From assembly GCA_949358305.1 (NCBI GenBank), contig OX442319.1:4650001-4714000 (forward strand): a DNA stretch of 64,000 nucleotides, given 5' to 3'. Positions 33,574-45,500 of this stretch are shown piece by piece. A model generated the notes under the pieces. That model saw only the letters and a program-made list of their open reading frames with translations. It was not told the origin of the DNA and made no database searches. Every line of letters begins with the position of its first letter. Positions within the stretch are counted from its first letter, which is position 1. Both the position numbers and the translations under genes were made by a program. The DNA comes from Strigamia acuminata. Taxonomy: Eukaryota > Arthropoda > Chilopoda > Geophilomorpha > Linotaeniidae.

Positions 33574-36500
33574 ATGCCACGGGTATGTAGTTCGGATTTG
33601 CTTTTCGGTGGGTTTTGATTTGTGGATTTGGGTTTTGAAATGCAGGCTAATGTTGATTTGAAACGTTTGGTGGAAGTTCATCAGCATCACACAGCATTTA
33701 AGTGTAAGTTTTTATCGTTTTTGTTTTAAAAATTTACAAATAAATACAGATACAGATTTGCATTCAATGATGCAAGTTTAGGTTAAAATAGCTGTTTATT
33801 TGTATTAAAATATACTGAAAAAATGTTAATTTGTACCTAAATATACTGAAACAATGTTTATTTGTACTAAAATATGCTGAAATAATGTTTATTTGTACTA
33901 AAACATGCTGAAATAATGTTAATTTACACAAATTTGTACTAAAACATGCTGAAATAATGTTAATTTACACAAATTTGTACTAAAACATGCTGAAATAATG
34001 TTAATTTACACAAATTTGTACCAAAACATGCTGAAATAATGCTAATTTGTACTAAAACATGCTGAAATAATGTTAATTTGTACTAAAACATGCTGAAATA
34101 ATGTTAATTTACACAAATTTGTACCAAAACATGCTGAAATAATGCTAATTTGTACTAAAACATGCTGAAATAATGCTAATTTGTACTAAAACATGCTGAA
34201 ATAATGTTAATTTACACAAATTTGTACTAAAACATGCTGAAATAATGTTAATTTACACAAATTTATACTAAAACATATTGAAATAATGTTAATTTCCACT
34301 AATTTACACAAAGACGCTGCAAATTCGCACCAACTAAGGTTTTTACTTGTAATATCTTTCTTTTTTCTTTAGTTGTGAAAGTGGCCATGACTGATTTCGT
34401 AACCGAGAGTACTTTGGCTTACATGACATACCTTGGAGCATCCATGAACGACATGCGTTTACGCAATAAATTTGTCGACACAGTGTTGATCTGCGGCGAG
34501 AGAAGATTCTCGGCACACCGATTAGTCCTGTGCAGTCGCAGTCCAGTTTTCCAACGACTATTGCTGCAAGAGGCGAACTCGCACGCCGGTCCGAGCACGG
34601 TCGACTTGGAGGACATCGAACCCAACGTGCTCGAAGTGCTGCTCGAATTCATGTACCTCGGACGAATAAACAACTTCAACGAGCTCGCGCAGGACAGTTT
34701 CAACAAGATATTAACCGCCACCGAGTTGCTGAACGTGAACGGCGGCGTCACGTACTTGAGTCACACGCTGTTGGAACGGAAACCGGAAGAAGCCATTACG
34801 ATTTTGTGGGACTGGGCCTTCGAGTTCGGTAATGAGGAGGTGGTGCAGCAAGTGATTGCTTTCATAGCTGATCATATCAATAGTTTATGCAAACAAAAGG
34901 AGTTTCGAAACCTGTCTCGTCTTCGCTTGGTGGCCATCTTGTCGCATCCGAAGCTGACGGAGCGAGATCCTCAAGACGATGTGTTGGAGGCGATTCTGCA
35001 GTGGATTCGCGCCGAACCGAAAAGCCGCGAAGATTTTTTCAGTAACTTTGTCTCTTTTGTCGCCATACACAAACTGTCGCATTCGTACGTGCAACGTTTG
35101 CTGCGCGAGGAACCGCTTATACAACAACTTGCTGATTTTCAAAGACTTACGACGAGTTATCATCATAGTATTACGAATTGCAAACCGATTTCTCCGGTTA
35201 AAAAGTTATCATTTGTCAGCAACAAGCAGCAGGAATTGGATAAAGCCGAGACTGAATCTCAAGATAGTTTTTCAGTAAAATCGCAAGTCTCTATATCGGT
35301 AATAATAGCTCTTTAGCGAATTCTTATAGTTTCTAACCCCATTGCCAGTTCTGTGCTTATTTCTACATTTTTCTGGTTAATTTCTGCAAGTGAAAATGAA
35401 TTTTTGCAAATAAAAATGCATTTCTGCAGATAAAAAATGCATTTCTGCACATAAAAAATGCATTTCTGCAAATAAAAATGCATTTCTGCACATAAAAATG
35501 CATTTCTGCACGTACAAAAATGCATTTTTTCAAATATAAATGCATTTCTGCAGATAAAAAATGCATTTCTGCACATAAAAAATGCATTTCTGCACATAAA
35601 AATGCATTTCTGCACTTACAAAAATGCATTTTTTCAAATAAAAATGCATTTCTGCACTTAAAAATGCATGTCCATGCATTTCTGCACTTAAAAATGCATG
35701 TCCATGCATTTCTGCACTTAAAAATGCATGTCCATGCATTTCTGCACGTAAACTTCACACCTAGCACTTGCCATTTGCCATTTGTTTGCTTGCGTCGTCA
35801 AAAAGCGCGACGGGTTGCTTTCGTGGGTCGGCTTCTCCGCATGACTCACGAAATTGCTTCGCTGCGATGATTGAATCAAATCGTGCTTTTTCGTTTTGTT
35901 TGCTTGCCTGCTATGAATCAGACTTAGTTAGCTACATAAATGTGTGATTTTGTACATAACCATGTGTGTAAATTAATCCGCATCAGTTAAAAATTATATA
36001 TTTTTTTATTTTATAGAAATCGAAAAATAAAATCCAAAGAAGCAACCATTCAAGCAACCATTCAAATAATTCACGCCAGGATCTCCATTTTTATGACTTG
36101 TGGACCATTCCAGCGCCAAACACGCGAAGTTCACAATTTACATTTGCAGAATCAATGACTATAACTGAAGGAATAACACTGATGATTCTTGGTCGAGACG
36201 AAATGAACAGATTTGTAATACATTTATATGTTCCAGAAAAGCTCACATGGTCTCTCTCACATGAAGTAATAAAATAAAAAAATATAAAAAAAAATTTTTT
36301 TTATAACAAATATTTTTTTTTCTAATTTCTAACCTACAGGTAACTATTCCTAATCGAGAAAAAATGTCATATGCCTTTCACAAAAGCAAACTCTTCTTAA
36401 TTGGCGGTGAAGATCCATACCAAAGAAAGCAACCGGATGTGTTTGTATTCAATCTGTTGACACAACTCGTTTCTGAGGGACCGCCAATGAGAATATCCAG

Positions 36501-37756
36501 GTGCAAAGCTGGAATTGCACAGGATAAAGGCAGTGCATACATTGCAGGAGGCTTGAACCGGTTTGGAAATTTCATGACCCACGTCGAATGTTTAGATATG
36601 GTTAATGAAGTGTGGCGAATTGTTCCGCCGATGAAGGAAAAGCGACAAAGTCCCGGTTTAGCCGTAGTCAATGGAGAATTGTTTGCAGTTGGAGGATTTA
36701 CTAACCGTTGCGAAAGTTACGATCCTCACTGGGATAGTTGGCAAAGCGTAGTACCCATGCCGGATTTCTTTAGGTATAGCAATACAATTCATGAATTAGA
36801 TTTTTTAAGATATACCAGTGCGAGATTTTGCGAGATTTTGCGAGATTTTGCGAGATTTTGCGAGATTTTGCAAAATTTTGCTACATTTGGTGAGATTTTG
36901 CAAATTTTTGAGAGATTTTATCTAAAGTAAAGTGGTATGGTACCAAAAAAAGTGGTACAGATACCGTACAGTACCACTAACACGAGATTTTTTGAAAAGT
37001 ACAGGAATGATTAGTGCAATCAAACTCGACAAATTGGGACAAAAATTGATGAAAAACGCAAATATCTCGAGAAGGAAAGCTCGCATCGTCAAAAACTAAA
37101 AACCAAACGAAAGAGCGAAACAAACTGCACCAGAAACGTTAATTAAACAACACTGCCCACAACTAATTTAACAATATATGTACATTTTTGAGCCACCCTT
37201 AGTCACCCTCCTTGTATTGTCGGGCCGGTTTTATTTGGGCCAACCGGTATATTAACATTTATATCACACACACAAACCATTTAATCATGTTTTTCTTAAT
37301 GCTAATTTATAAAATTTACATTACCCGTACACAGTTTTTATTAGATCTAAGTACACAACATCGATATCAACTTTTAACTATTTGTTGTCGTTTTAATTTT
37401 CTTGTAACAGCCAAACAGCAGTGGTTACAGCGGAATTCAACAGCAAGATTTATGCCTTTCGGTACTTCAAACCCGATCGAGTATGCGTCTTGGACCCATC
37501 AAAGAACGAATGGAAAGTTTTACGCACTACGGGAATTCCTCCGGAGAGGATTCTTAGCATCCACAATATCGAAGGTGAATTGTGGACTTTGGATCGATGC
37601 GGTCGACTCTATGTCTTTGATGTCGCTTTAAATACATGGATGCAAACATTTTGCTGCCCTAAAAGCTTAGCCAGGCCGATGTATTTGTTTGTAATTAACG
37701 TGGCAGATGTAAAACAAGTTTATGAGCCGACGACACCGGTGCAATCCCTACGCTGA
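33574..37756 (+). CDS. BTB-BACK-kelch protein, 6 exons, about 673 aa
   Basis: Model: 33574-33582, 33646-33703, 34373-35298, 36017-36265, 36340-36773, 37411-37756, all GT-AG and in phase. The two small 5' exons (MPR, then ANVDLKRLVEVHQHHTAFK) join in frame to the long exon; if they are wrong, translation can start at ATG 34387 (MTDFVTEST), giving 646 aa. The BTB domain is VDTVLICGERRFSAHRLVL; BACK follows; kelch motifs include LFLIGGEDPYQ, AYIAGGLNRFG and LFAVGGFTNRC. Presumed role is a Cullin-3 substrate adaptor, by family. Introns 2, 3 and 5 contain minisatellites. The weakly kelch-like last exon (YAFRYFKPDRVCVLD) lacks the GG pair. Confidence 0.87.
33790..34310. repeat. Intronic minisatellite with two unit lengths
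   Basis: Alternating 28- and 41-bp units built on AAAACATGCTGAAATAATG with or without TTAATTTACACAAATTTGTA fill the intron before the long exon of the BTB-kelch gene. Confidence 0.9.
35385..35750. repeat. TGCATTTCTGCA intronic minisatellite
   Basis: Units of TGCATTTCTGCACATAAAAA type, changing to a 30-bp form containing GCATGTCCATGCATTTCTGC at the right end. It lies in the intron 35299-36016. Confidence 0.9.
36815..36915. repeat. GCGAGATTTT short tandem repeat
   Basis: An 11-bp unit GCGAGATTTTG repeats about six times near the start of the intron 36774-37410. Confidence 0.8.
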
Positions 37757-37841
37757 ACGATTTTATAAGTGTACTTTGATACTATTTTTTTAACCAAATT
37801 TATTTGTAAGCTGCAATATTATATGAAAATAAAAGCGTCTT

Positions 37842-38306
37842 TTGCTGTCATTTTTCAAACTGAGCTCACTATTTCGTAACAAAAACTACCGGTTAATTCG
37901 TATATCCTCATCCAACAGTTGGTCTAGACTTCCAGTTTGGTTAGTTTCAGCTGCGAATTCGTTTGGCCTCAAAACCAACTTGTTTAGCCGTGTTGGCGTT
38001 GAAAATGTGGATCTTATTCGCTATTTCATGTTGTATTTGAAGCGATTACTGTCGTTTAGCGAGTGGAATTCGCTGGACGTGCACAGCTTGGCTTTCTTTT
38101 TGACTGCCGATTTGCTTCATTTGAATGAAAGTGATAAAAGCAGCAAAAAGTTTGATGGTTTTGTGGAGGTTGTAGTGACGTTGATCAATCACACAGAAAA
38201 GATCAAGGTCGTGTTGTGCGAAGTTATTGCGAATTGTTCGAAATCGAAAACAAGTTGTTTCCGAAAATTGTTCCAATGCATGAAAAGACGCAAAGTTTTA
38301 TTTTAA
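37842..38306 (+). other. Unrecognised open frame downstream of BTB-kelch gene
   Basis: About 154 codons follow the BTB-kelch stop (37756) and a polyadenylation-like AATAAA near 37828. The composition looks protein-like (SAANSFGLKTNLFSRVG; LIRYFMLYLKRLL; VVVTLINHTEKIKV), but no domain is recognised and there is no good start context. It may be a gene fragment. A 27-bp stretch (37958-37984) recurs inverted at 41430-41456. Confidence 0.3.
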
Positions 38307-38501
38307 AGCGGAAACTGTGGACGGAATTGAATATGGTGAATTCAAATCGAAATTGGCTTCGTCTTGCGTCGGAGTGATGCAGTTGGATCTGGTTGGATAA
38401 ACTTGTAGTTTGGGAAGATCATTCTAAGCTTATAGTTCCAAAAGTGGAAATCGAAAAGAGTGACGTGTCTGTGCAGAGTAAAAGTGAACTCACTGTTATT
38501 T

Positions 38502-38797
38502 TGTGAGTGTTTGGACGGACGCCACGTGGTCGGGGGAGAGCCACGGGACGCTGGATACAACACACACGATGAAATTCACTTCGAAATACACAGAGACACA
38601 AGTTTAGTTTAAGGTAATCTTTATTGATGTCTAGGGGTATGATGTGGTGTCTCCACCCGCAACAGACGCACGAGAGGTGCGAGAGCTGCACCAAGTGCAT
38701 TGCGCTGCAGGTAAGTGATCAGCGTGCAGGGGCAGCTGGACACAATGTACTTAAAAGTTAGAACAAAAACTAAAATAAACTAAAAGTAACGCTCACA
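38502..38797. mobile_element. Solo LTR of the same family as 63850
   Basis: The first 150 bases match the sequence that starts at 63850 with few differences. It opens TGTGAG and closes CTCACA (short inverted ends, TG...CA), 296 bp. No internal retroelement sequence adjoins it. A 5-bp target duplication is not evident. Confidence 0.65.
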
Positions 38798-38885
38798 CCA
38801 CCATCTGACGGCTAAAACACAAATTTCAATCTTTCTTTCTTTGCTTCAAATATTTCTTTATTTTGCCTCACACTTTTAGCTTTAT

Positions 38886-39062
38886 TTATTTTAAACAAAA
38901 TCTTGCGCGATTGTAGACAAATCTGAGATTCGGGGTCCCACAATTACGGAGATTCGAAAAGGATTCAAAAGGAAGAGATTCAGGAATGGAACTCGGCAGA
39001 GCAAAACATTGATTCACAGCAATAGATATGACAAAAACGTGAGCAATGATTATAAATAACAT
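38886..39062 (-). CDS. Small predicted secreted protein (left copy)
   Basis: 58 residues. It begins MLFIIIAHVFVISIAV, a clear hydrophobic signal-peptide-like segment followed by FALPSS. A TATAAAA box lies at 39117-39111 on the same strand, about 50 bp upstream of the ATG. It is the inverted copy of the gene at 40891-41073: the first 33 or so residues and the promoter match closely, then the C-termini differ. Function unknown. It may be a complete short secreted peptide or the first exon of a longer one. Confidence 0.5.
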   Translation of the reverse strand: MLFIIIAHVFVISIAVNQCFALPSSIPESLPFESFSNLRNCGTPNLRFVYNRARFCLK

Positions 39063-39400
39063 TTTTAGGTTTGTCAGGAAACGATGTAAAACTCCGTACA
39101 GAATTTGGGCTTTTATACACGTCGTGTCTGTAAACAATATGTGGTGAATCTGGTGACACAATACGAAATACGCGGAAGTAGTTAAAATGGTGATTCAATA
39201 TTCAATAATACTTTATTCCTGCACCACATGTTCATTATTTTGCAAGGTTTTGGCTTCATTTAAGAGCTATTCTAAAAGTTTTCATGCTTTTACACAATTT
39301 TATAAGTCAAAACGACATATTTGATAAGAAAGTGTAAATTGAGTGTGTAAGTGACAACAGAGCTCCCACTCTTGACCGACTGTTGACCACGAGCTCGGAA

Positions 39401-39579
39401 TGGAGTGTCCTACTCCATTGGTCAACCTTGACCAATTGTATCGTTTTGGCGCTTTTACGAGCAGCGCCACCTATTTGTAAAAACCCGAATAAACAAGTTA
39501 GTTAAGTTTAGTATGGCTGACATGTTGCTTTCCTTGACCAGTACTTCAATCACCATTCATCAAGCATAAATACACAACA
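39401..39579. mobile_element. Solo LTR with 5-bp target duplication
   Basis: It starts TGGAGTGTCC and ends ACACAACA (TG...CA), flanked on both sides by CGGAA (39396-39400 and 39580-39584). The opposite arm of the inverted duplication has the empty site with one CGGAA. It contains AATAAA. The 179-bp length and 5-bp duplication fit a Copia-type LTR. Confidence 0.9.
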
Positions 39580-39847
39580 CGGAACACTTAAATAACGCCG
39601 TGGTCCATTCAGCACGGTCCAAGGGACGCCGAGGTACTAGAGGACTGCAGTGCAGCCACTTTTAGAGACTTAGCAACAACCGAGGCAACAACCGTCCTCC
39701 CTGTAAGATCAGATTATAATCTATGATATTAGTGCCCAATGGTCACACATTTACAGCAATCATGAAGAAAAGGCGTGTTCCTTTGTTATTATCAAGGTTA
39801 AGCAAATAATAATAATAAAGTCACTCATTTTTACCGTTTACAAAATA

Positions 39848-40170
39848 AAACTGAATTCATAAAATTTAACTTTGTCAAATGTTTCTTTAAAACTGGCGAG
39901 ATTCCAGCGGACATGTTAACCAAGGGTTTATTTGCGCCTAAACACGAGAAGTTTCTTTTAATGATGCGTCTTGTTCGAATTGAATAAAGAGCGTGAAAGT
40001 TTGATTGGGTGTTTTGGAATGTCAATCATTCTCGCCAATTCCATTGGTCGAACTGACCGGAAGCGTCCATGCGACGTTATCATGAATTGTGGGTATAAAA
40101 CACCACGTGTTTTTAAATAAATCATCAGTTGTCAAACTAACACACTGCATTCGTTATTACATAACAACAA
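39848..40170 (+). pseudogene. Copia RNase H tail and probable 3' LTR
   Basis: Bases 39853-39987 encode the end of Copia pol (FFKTGEIPADMLTKGLF, then APKHEKFLLMMRLVRIE and stop). A possible LTR follows from 40010 (TGTTTTGGAATGTC) with a TATAAAA (about 40095), AATAAA and an end near 40169 (ATAACAACA). Only this 3' fragment is present; its first part is repeated inverted at 40290-40340. Confidence 0.7.
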
Positions 40171-40890
40171 TAAATTCATTAATCTCTCTTGAATCAATAA
40201 ATCTCTTTTAAATCTAGAGATTTCTAAATCTCGTCGACTAAAATTGGTGTCGGTTCCCCCCGACTTCCTTCATTAAACCACAAAATGGGCCAGTTTTAAA
40301 GAAACACTTGACGAAGTTAAATTTTATGAATTCACTTTTATTTTGTAAACGGTCAAAATGAGTGACTTTAATATTATTATTTGCTTAACCTCGATATTCC
40401 AATATTTTTTCCAAAATAATTTTAATTCCTAGATTCCATAGATTATAATCTGATCCTACAGGGAGGACGGTTGCTAAGTCTCTAAAAGTGGCTGCACTGC
40501 AGTCCTCTAGAACCTCGACGTCCATTGGACCGTGCTGAATGGACCACGGCGGGTTCCGAGCGCGTGGTCAGCAGTTGGTCAAGAGTGAGAGCTCAGTTGT
40601 CACTTATACACTCAATTTGCACTTTCTTATCAAATATGTCGTTTTGACTTATGAAATTGTGTAAAAGCATGAAAACTTTTCGAATAGCTCTAAACGCAAC
40701 CAAAATCTTGCAAAATACTGAACATGTGGTGCAGGAATAAAGAACTATTCAATATTGAATCACCATTTTAACTACTTCCGCGTATTTCATATTGCAGCAC
40801 CAGATTCACCACATGTTGTTTACAGACACGATGTGTATAAAAGCCCAAATTCTGTCCTGAGTTTGACATCTTTTCCTGACAAACCTAAAA

Positions 40891-41073
40891 ATGTTTTTCG
40901 TAATCATTGCTCACGTTTTTGTCATATCTATTGCTGTAGATCAATGTTTTGCTCTGCCGAGTAGCATTCTTGATTCTCTTCTTGCATCAGAAGGACCTGT
41001 TATTGAACCAGCAGGACCTCTTCTTGCACCAGCAGAATCTGTTCTTGGTGCAGTAATCAAGGACCAGTATTAG
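40891..41073 (+). CDS. Small predicted secreted protein (right copy)
   Basis: 60 residues starting MFFVIIAHVFVISIAVDQC, a signal-peptide-like N-terminus, then FALPSSI and a Pro/Glu/Ala-rich tail with repeated GP.I/L motifs (EGPVIEPAGPLLAPAESV). TATAAAA lies at 40836-40842, 49 bp upstream of the ATG. It is the inverted paralogue of 38886-39062. A good donor (GATGTGAGTATT near 41079) and an acceptor near 41160 suggest the transcript could continue into another exon. No known family. Confidence 0.5.
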   Translation: MFFVIIAHVFVISIAVDQCFALPSSILDSLLASEGPVIEPAGPLLAPAESVLGAVIKDQY

Positions 41074-42507
41074 ATGTGAGTATTGATGTAGTTGAATTTG
41101 AATAGCAATAATTGTTTTCCCGTTCTTGTAAGTGCTTATTGCAACCACATTTTTCTGATTAGGTGGTAGCAGACGTCTTAGGACCACAGGAAGGTTCGCC
41201 TAACGTATGCTGAAGTTTTGGCACTCGGACTTTACTGTTGTATTTAAGACAAATTAATTAAATGAATTAAAATTTGAAATTATTAAACTATTTTTTATTT
41301 GTTTTTATTTGTTTACACAACAAAACACAATCTCAGCGCATGTGTTTGGGTTTTCGAGCGCCAACACCGCTGAACTGGACGCAGCAATGGAGACTGACCT
41401 GGTTCTCCTCGCGACTTGGGATGCGGAAGAACAAGTTGGTTTTGAGGCCAAACGAAGAAGAAGCGCGGCTAATCGAGAAGGCAGGGACGAAGGACCAACG
41501 CCGACGTCGTGGAGTTGGAAACCACTCGAGGCTTTTCAGCTTCGCAAAAAAAATATCGATTAATTATCACATTTGTAGGTCTATCGGGCACCGTTGCAAA
41601 GATATGGGCAGAAAACTGGGTTTTCGAAGAAAAAAAGTCGTCTGAAACCTCTTTTCTTGGCCCATATGTCTGAGCGTCCGTGGTGACCACGTCCGTCGTA
41701 CGTTCAAACTTGCTCACAGACCAGGGAAGTACACAGATGTAACATTAGTTGAAGAATCCTTTGAAAAGCGCAGGTCAACACGCAAAGAATAATATTGCCG
41801 TACGTGCGAATTATTGGATTTCTGTAGTTTTTGCCCTAACATTAAACTCTCGTAATCTGTGGACTCATTCAACAAAAATGTGCTTAAAATTTTTCCATTC
41901 TAATATTCGAAAATTAACAAGTTAAAATTTGAATTAGAAGTATTTATAGTGTCAATAGACAAGTATTTTGATATTTATGCTTTTTCCGACAAGTCTGGTT
42001 GCCAAAAACTGCCTTTTTCATGTTGTCCATATTAAAAACGCAAGTTAAGGTCACTGACCTAGACAACTGAAAATAAAGGCAAATAACAAATCGTGAAATG
42101 CTTCCGCCAGCGAACACCTCAGGATCATTTTTCGTTGCAAACTTTTGATTTCGAGTCTTTTTTAGTGCACTATTGTTTTTCATATTGTTGTGAAGTCTCA
42201 AAGTGTTGTTATTTTGACTTTGCTACATGATAAGCTTAAATGTGAATCGGATGTTATACAAATAGAGCAGTATCAACTTGTGGAATGACACTGCCACATT
42301 CGATCCCTTCGTTTTTCATTGTTTTGAAAAGTGTAGAATAAAATATTCAGCTTAGCTTTGATTTGAGAAACAACGTCTGCGCTTCTTTCTTTAAAAATTA
42401 CATTGTTAGTTTGTTGTTTTATCACCAGTCTAAGTAGGTGGGAGAAATCTCCAATCTAGAACAGGAGTTGCTTGTTGTTGCGAACTCATTCTGTTCGCTT
42501 TCAAATC
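41074..42507. other. Intergenic sequence without a supported gene
   Basis: An open frame at 41274-41645 begins with a hydrophobic stretch, but its body resembles no family and part of it is an antisense copy of the 37958 segment. The rest is AT-rich and is probably the 5' flank of the lectin gene. Confidence 0.4.
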
Positions 42508-45500
42508 ATGATGGCTCGAAATTACAACTCAAAAGGAGACCATTTTTTGGAGGATCGAGACGACCTGAACAAAAACGCTGAAAAAAAATGGTAAGAAGGA
42601 AAAACCCAGAATCAATCCAACAGCACATAGGCCTAATTATCAAAACTGCCGTCTGCTTTCAGCTGGAGTCTCTGGTTTATTTTACCTTGCTGTTACTGTG
42701 TGTCAATCGCTATCCTCTTGTCCGTAGGAATTCCATTCGCCTTCTATGTCCACAAATGTAAATTAATCCTTTTCCTACCGTTATTTAATATTATTTCTAA
42801 TTTACGGAGTTGTTCAATTGAATTCAACAGTATATTTCGATTGCGCCGTCGACCCACCGGACCACGGCGGTCTCCATCGCATTTGGGACAACAAAAGTCG
42901 CCACTCGGGGACAGCGGTCAATTATATGTGCGAGGAAATGCTCACCACTGATATTGTCCTCACTCACGTTTGTTCTTATGGAAACTGGACTATGACATTA
43001 GAAAATACAAAGTTGTGTGAACAAAGTAAGTAGATAACAAACCATCGAATTTACATAATATTTGGATCTGCATTTATTTACAGTCAGACAGAAACGAGAA
43101 TGTCCGGACGATCCACCTGCAGAGCTGCAGGATCGTCCGTCGGATTGGAACAGGTGGTCGCGAAATGCGGGCAAAAAAGTGAGTTACATGTGCAGTATGG
43201 CGCCGGATGCCCCCGTCTACAAGGTTGTCGTTTGCAGCGAAAAAACACTGAAATGGGAAACTGTTTCTGAGAAACCGGAAAACTGTCGTAATTGTTTTTA
43301 GATTTAATTTTTTTTTTGCGGTTTATTTAATTGTGAAACGTGTTTGGCAGTTTGTGGACCACCAATAATCTATTCCAGTCCTTTGGTGAGCGATTGGGAC
43401 GGGAAATCAGTGGATATGGGCACTTCAGTCACTTACGAATGCACGACCAATATGGGACGAAAGGTTTTCCAGAAGATGATCTGTTCGACGAGTGCCAAGT
43501 GGCAAGTGGTTGAAACTGGCTCGTGTTGTAAGTTTTTGGATTTGTTTTTATATTTTATATATTTTATATATTTTATATATTTGTATTGTTTTTAGTTTTT
43601 TTCGTGCAGCATTTAATGAATTTTACAAACGGGGCTGAGTATTGCAGACAAATGGGAACGGAAATGCTGTTTATTGAAAACGACGGAGAACAAGAGGAAG
43701 TGAAATCACTTCTTGCGACCGATCAGGATTTTTTGGATAAATGCAAAGCAAAAGCTTTCCTAGGTTTTTAATCTTATCTTTTATATCTCGTATCTCAAAT
43801 TACATTGTTTTTTCAAACGTAGGATTTCGTGAAAACGTCAACAAGCAATGGGAAACTGACGACGGAATTTATTTGAGTGGCATCTCCGAAATGTGGTCGG
43901 TGAACGACGATGGCCGCGAAAAATGTGTAGTGATGATCGGACCAGATTGGAGATTCAACAACGAACTGTGCGAAATGGATTATTGTTACGTGTGCGAAGT
44001 CCACGGTAAATCAAACACAAAACGAAAAAATTTCCTCAAGATTCAACTTTGATTCTTGCAGGACCACATTCTCCGAAAGTGGAGTGTGCCGACAAGAAAA
44101 CGTGTTTCGTTTTAGGCGTGGACAAGGGCGATTACAGGTTCGCAAACAATCGTTGCCAAGGACTCAAAGGCCAACTCGCTCGCGTCGTCAACATCGGCAT
44201 CTTAGAGACAGTTCGGGGAATGATCGTCAAAGAACCGACTGCCAAAGGATGCAACGGCTTCTACGTTGGAATTCGCAACCAAAAACGTTCCTATGAGCGT
44301 CTCAACAGTCAGCAAATCACCTACCAACGCTTTGGTGACGATAATGCTCGTAGCATGACTCGCCATTGTGCCGTCATGGAGGAGTTCTACAAATACGAAT
44401 GGATGGACGAATCTTGCACCCTCAATAGTTGTTTCATGTGCAAGGCTATTGGTATTTACATGTTTACAGAGAATTTATAGAATTTATAGAATTTATAGAA
44501 TTTACAGAGAATTTATAGAATTTATAGAATTTACAGAAAATTTATAGAATTTATAGAGAATTTTTAGGATTACAGAGAATTTATAGAATTTATAGAGAAT
44601 TTTTACGATTACAGAGAATTTATAGAATTTACACAGAATTTATAGAATTTACACAGAATTTATAGAATTTGCAGAGAATTTATAGAATTTACAGAGAATT
44701 TATAGAATTTATAGAATTTATAGAGAATTTTTACGATTACAGAGAATTTATAGAATTTATAGAATTTACACAGAATTTATAGAATTTACACAGAATTTAT
44801 AGAATTTGCAGAGAATTTATAGAATTTACAGAGAATTTATAGAATTTACAGAGAATTTATAGAATTTACAGGGAATTTATAGAATTTACAGAGAATTTAT
44901 AGAATTTGCAGAGAATTTATAGAATTTACAGAGAATTTATAGAATTTACAGAGAATTTATAAAATTTACAGAGAATTTATAGAATTTACAGAGAATTTAT
45001 AGAATTTATAGAATTTACAGAGAATTTATAGAATTTACAGAGAATTTATAGAATTTATAGAATTTACAGAGAATTTATAGAATTTACAGAGAATTTATAG
45101 AATTTACAGAGAATTTATAGAATTTACAGAGAATTTATAGAATTTACAGAGAATTTATAGAATTTACAGAGAATTTATAGAATTTACAGAGAATTTATAG
45201 AATTTACAGAGAATTTAAAGAATTTACAGAGAATTTATAGAATTTACAGAGAATTTATAGAATTTACAGAGAATTTATAGAATTTACAGAGAATTTATAG
45301 AATTTACAGAGAATTTATAGAATTTACAGAGAATTTATAGAATTTATAGAATTTACAGAGAATTTACAGAGAATTTATAGAATTTATAGAATTTACAGAG
45401 AATTTATAGAATTTACAGAATTTATAGAATTTATAGAATTTATAGAGAATTTATAGAATTTACAAAATTTACAGAGAATTTGTAGAATTTACAGAGAATT

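Larger units (their letters stand above)
38965..40985. repeat. Inverted duplication around a Copia remnant
   Basis: The left arm (about 38965-39896) and right arm (about 40288-40985) are reverse complements over hundreds of bases, covering the small gene, its TATA box, the motif GGAGGACGGTTG, and a segment containing AAGTCACTCATTTTTACCG. The left arm is longer because a solo LTR (39401-39579) sits inside it. The spacer is the 3' end of a Copia element. Confidence 0.85.

Noticed and set aside
41274-41645. A 123-codon frame with a hydrophobic N-terminus
   Set aside because: The body is Arg/Lys-rich without pattern and partly antisense to a segment resembling 37958-37984. Not enough support for a secreted protein.
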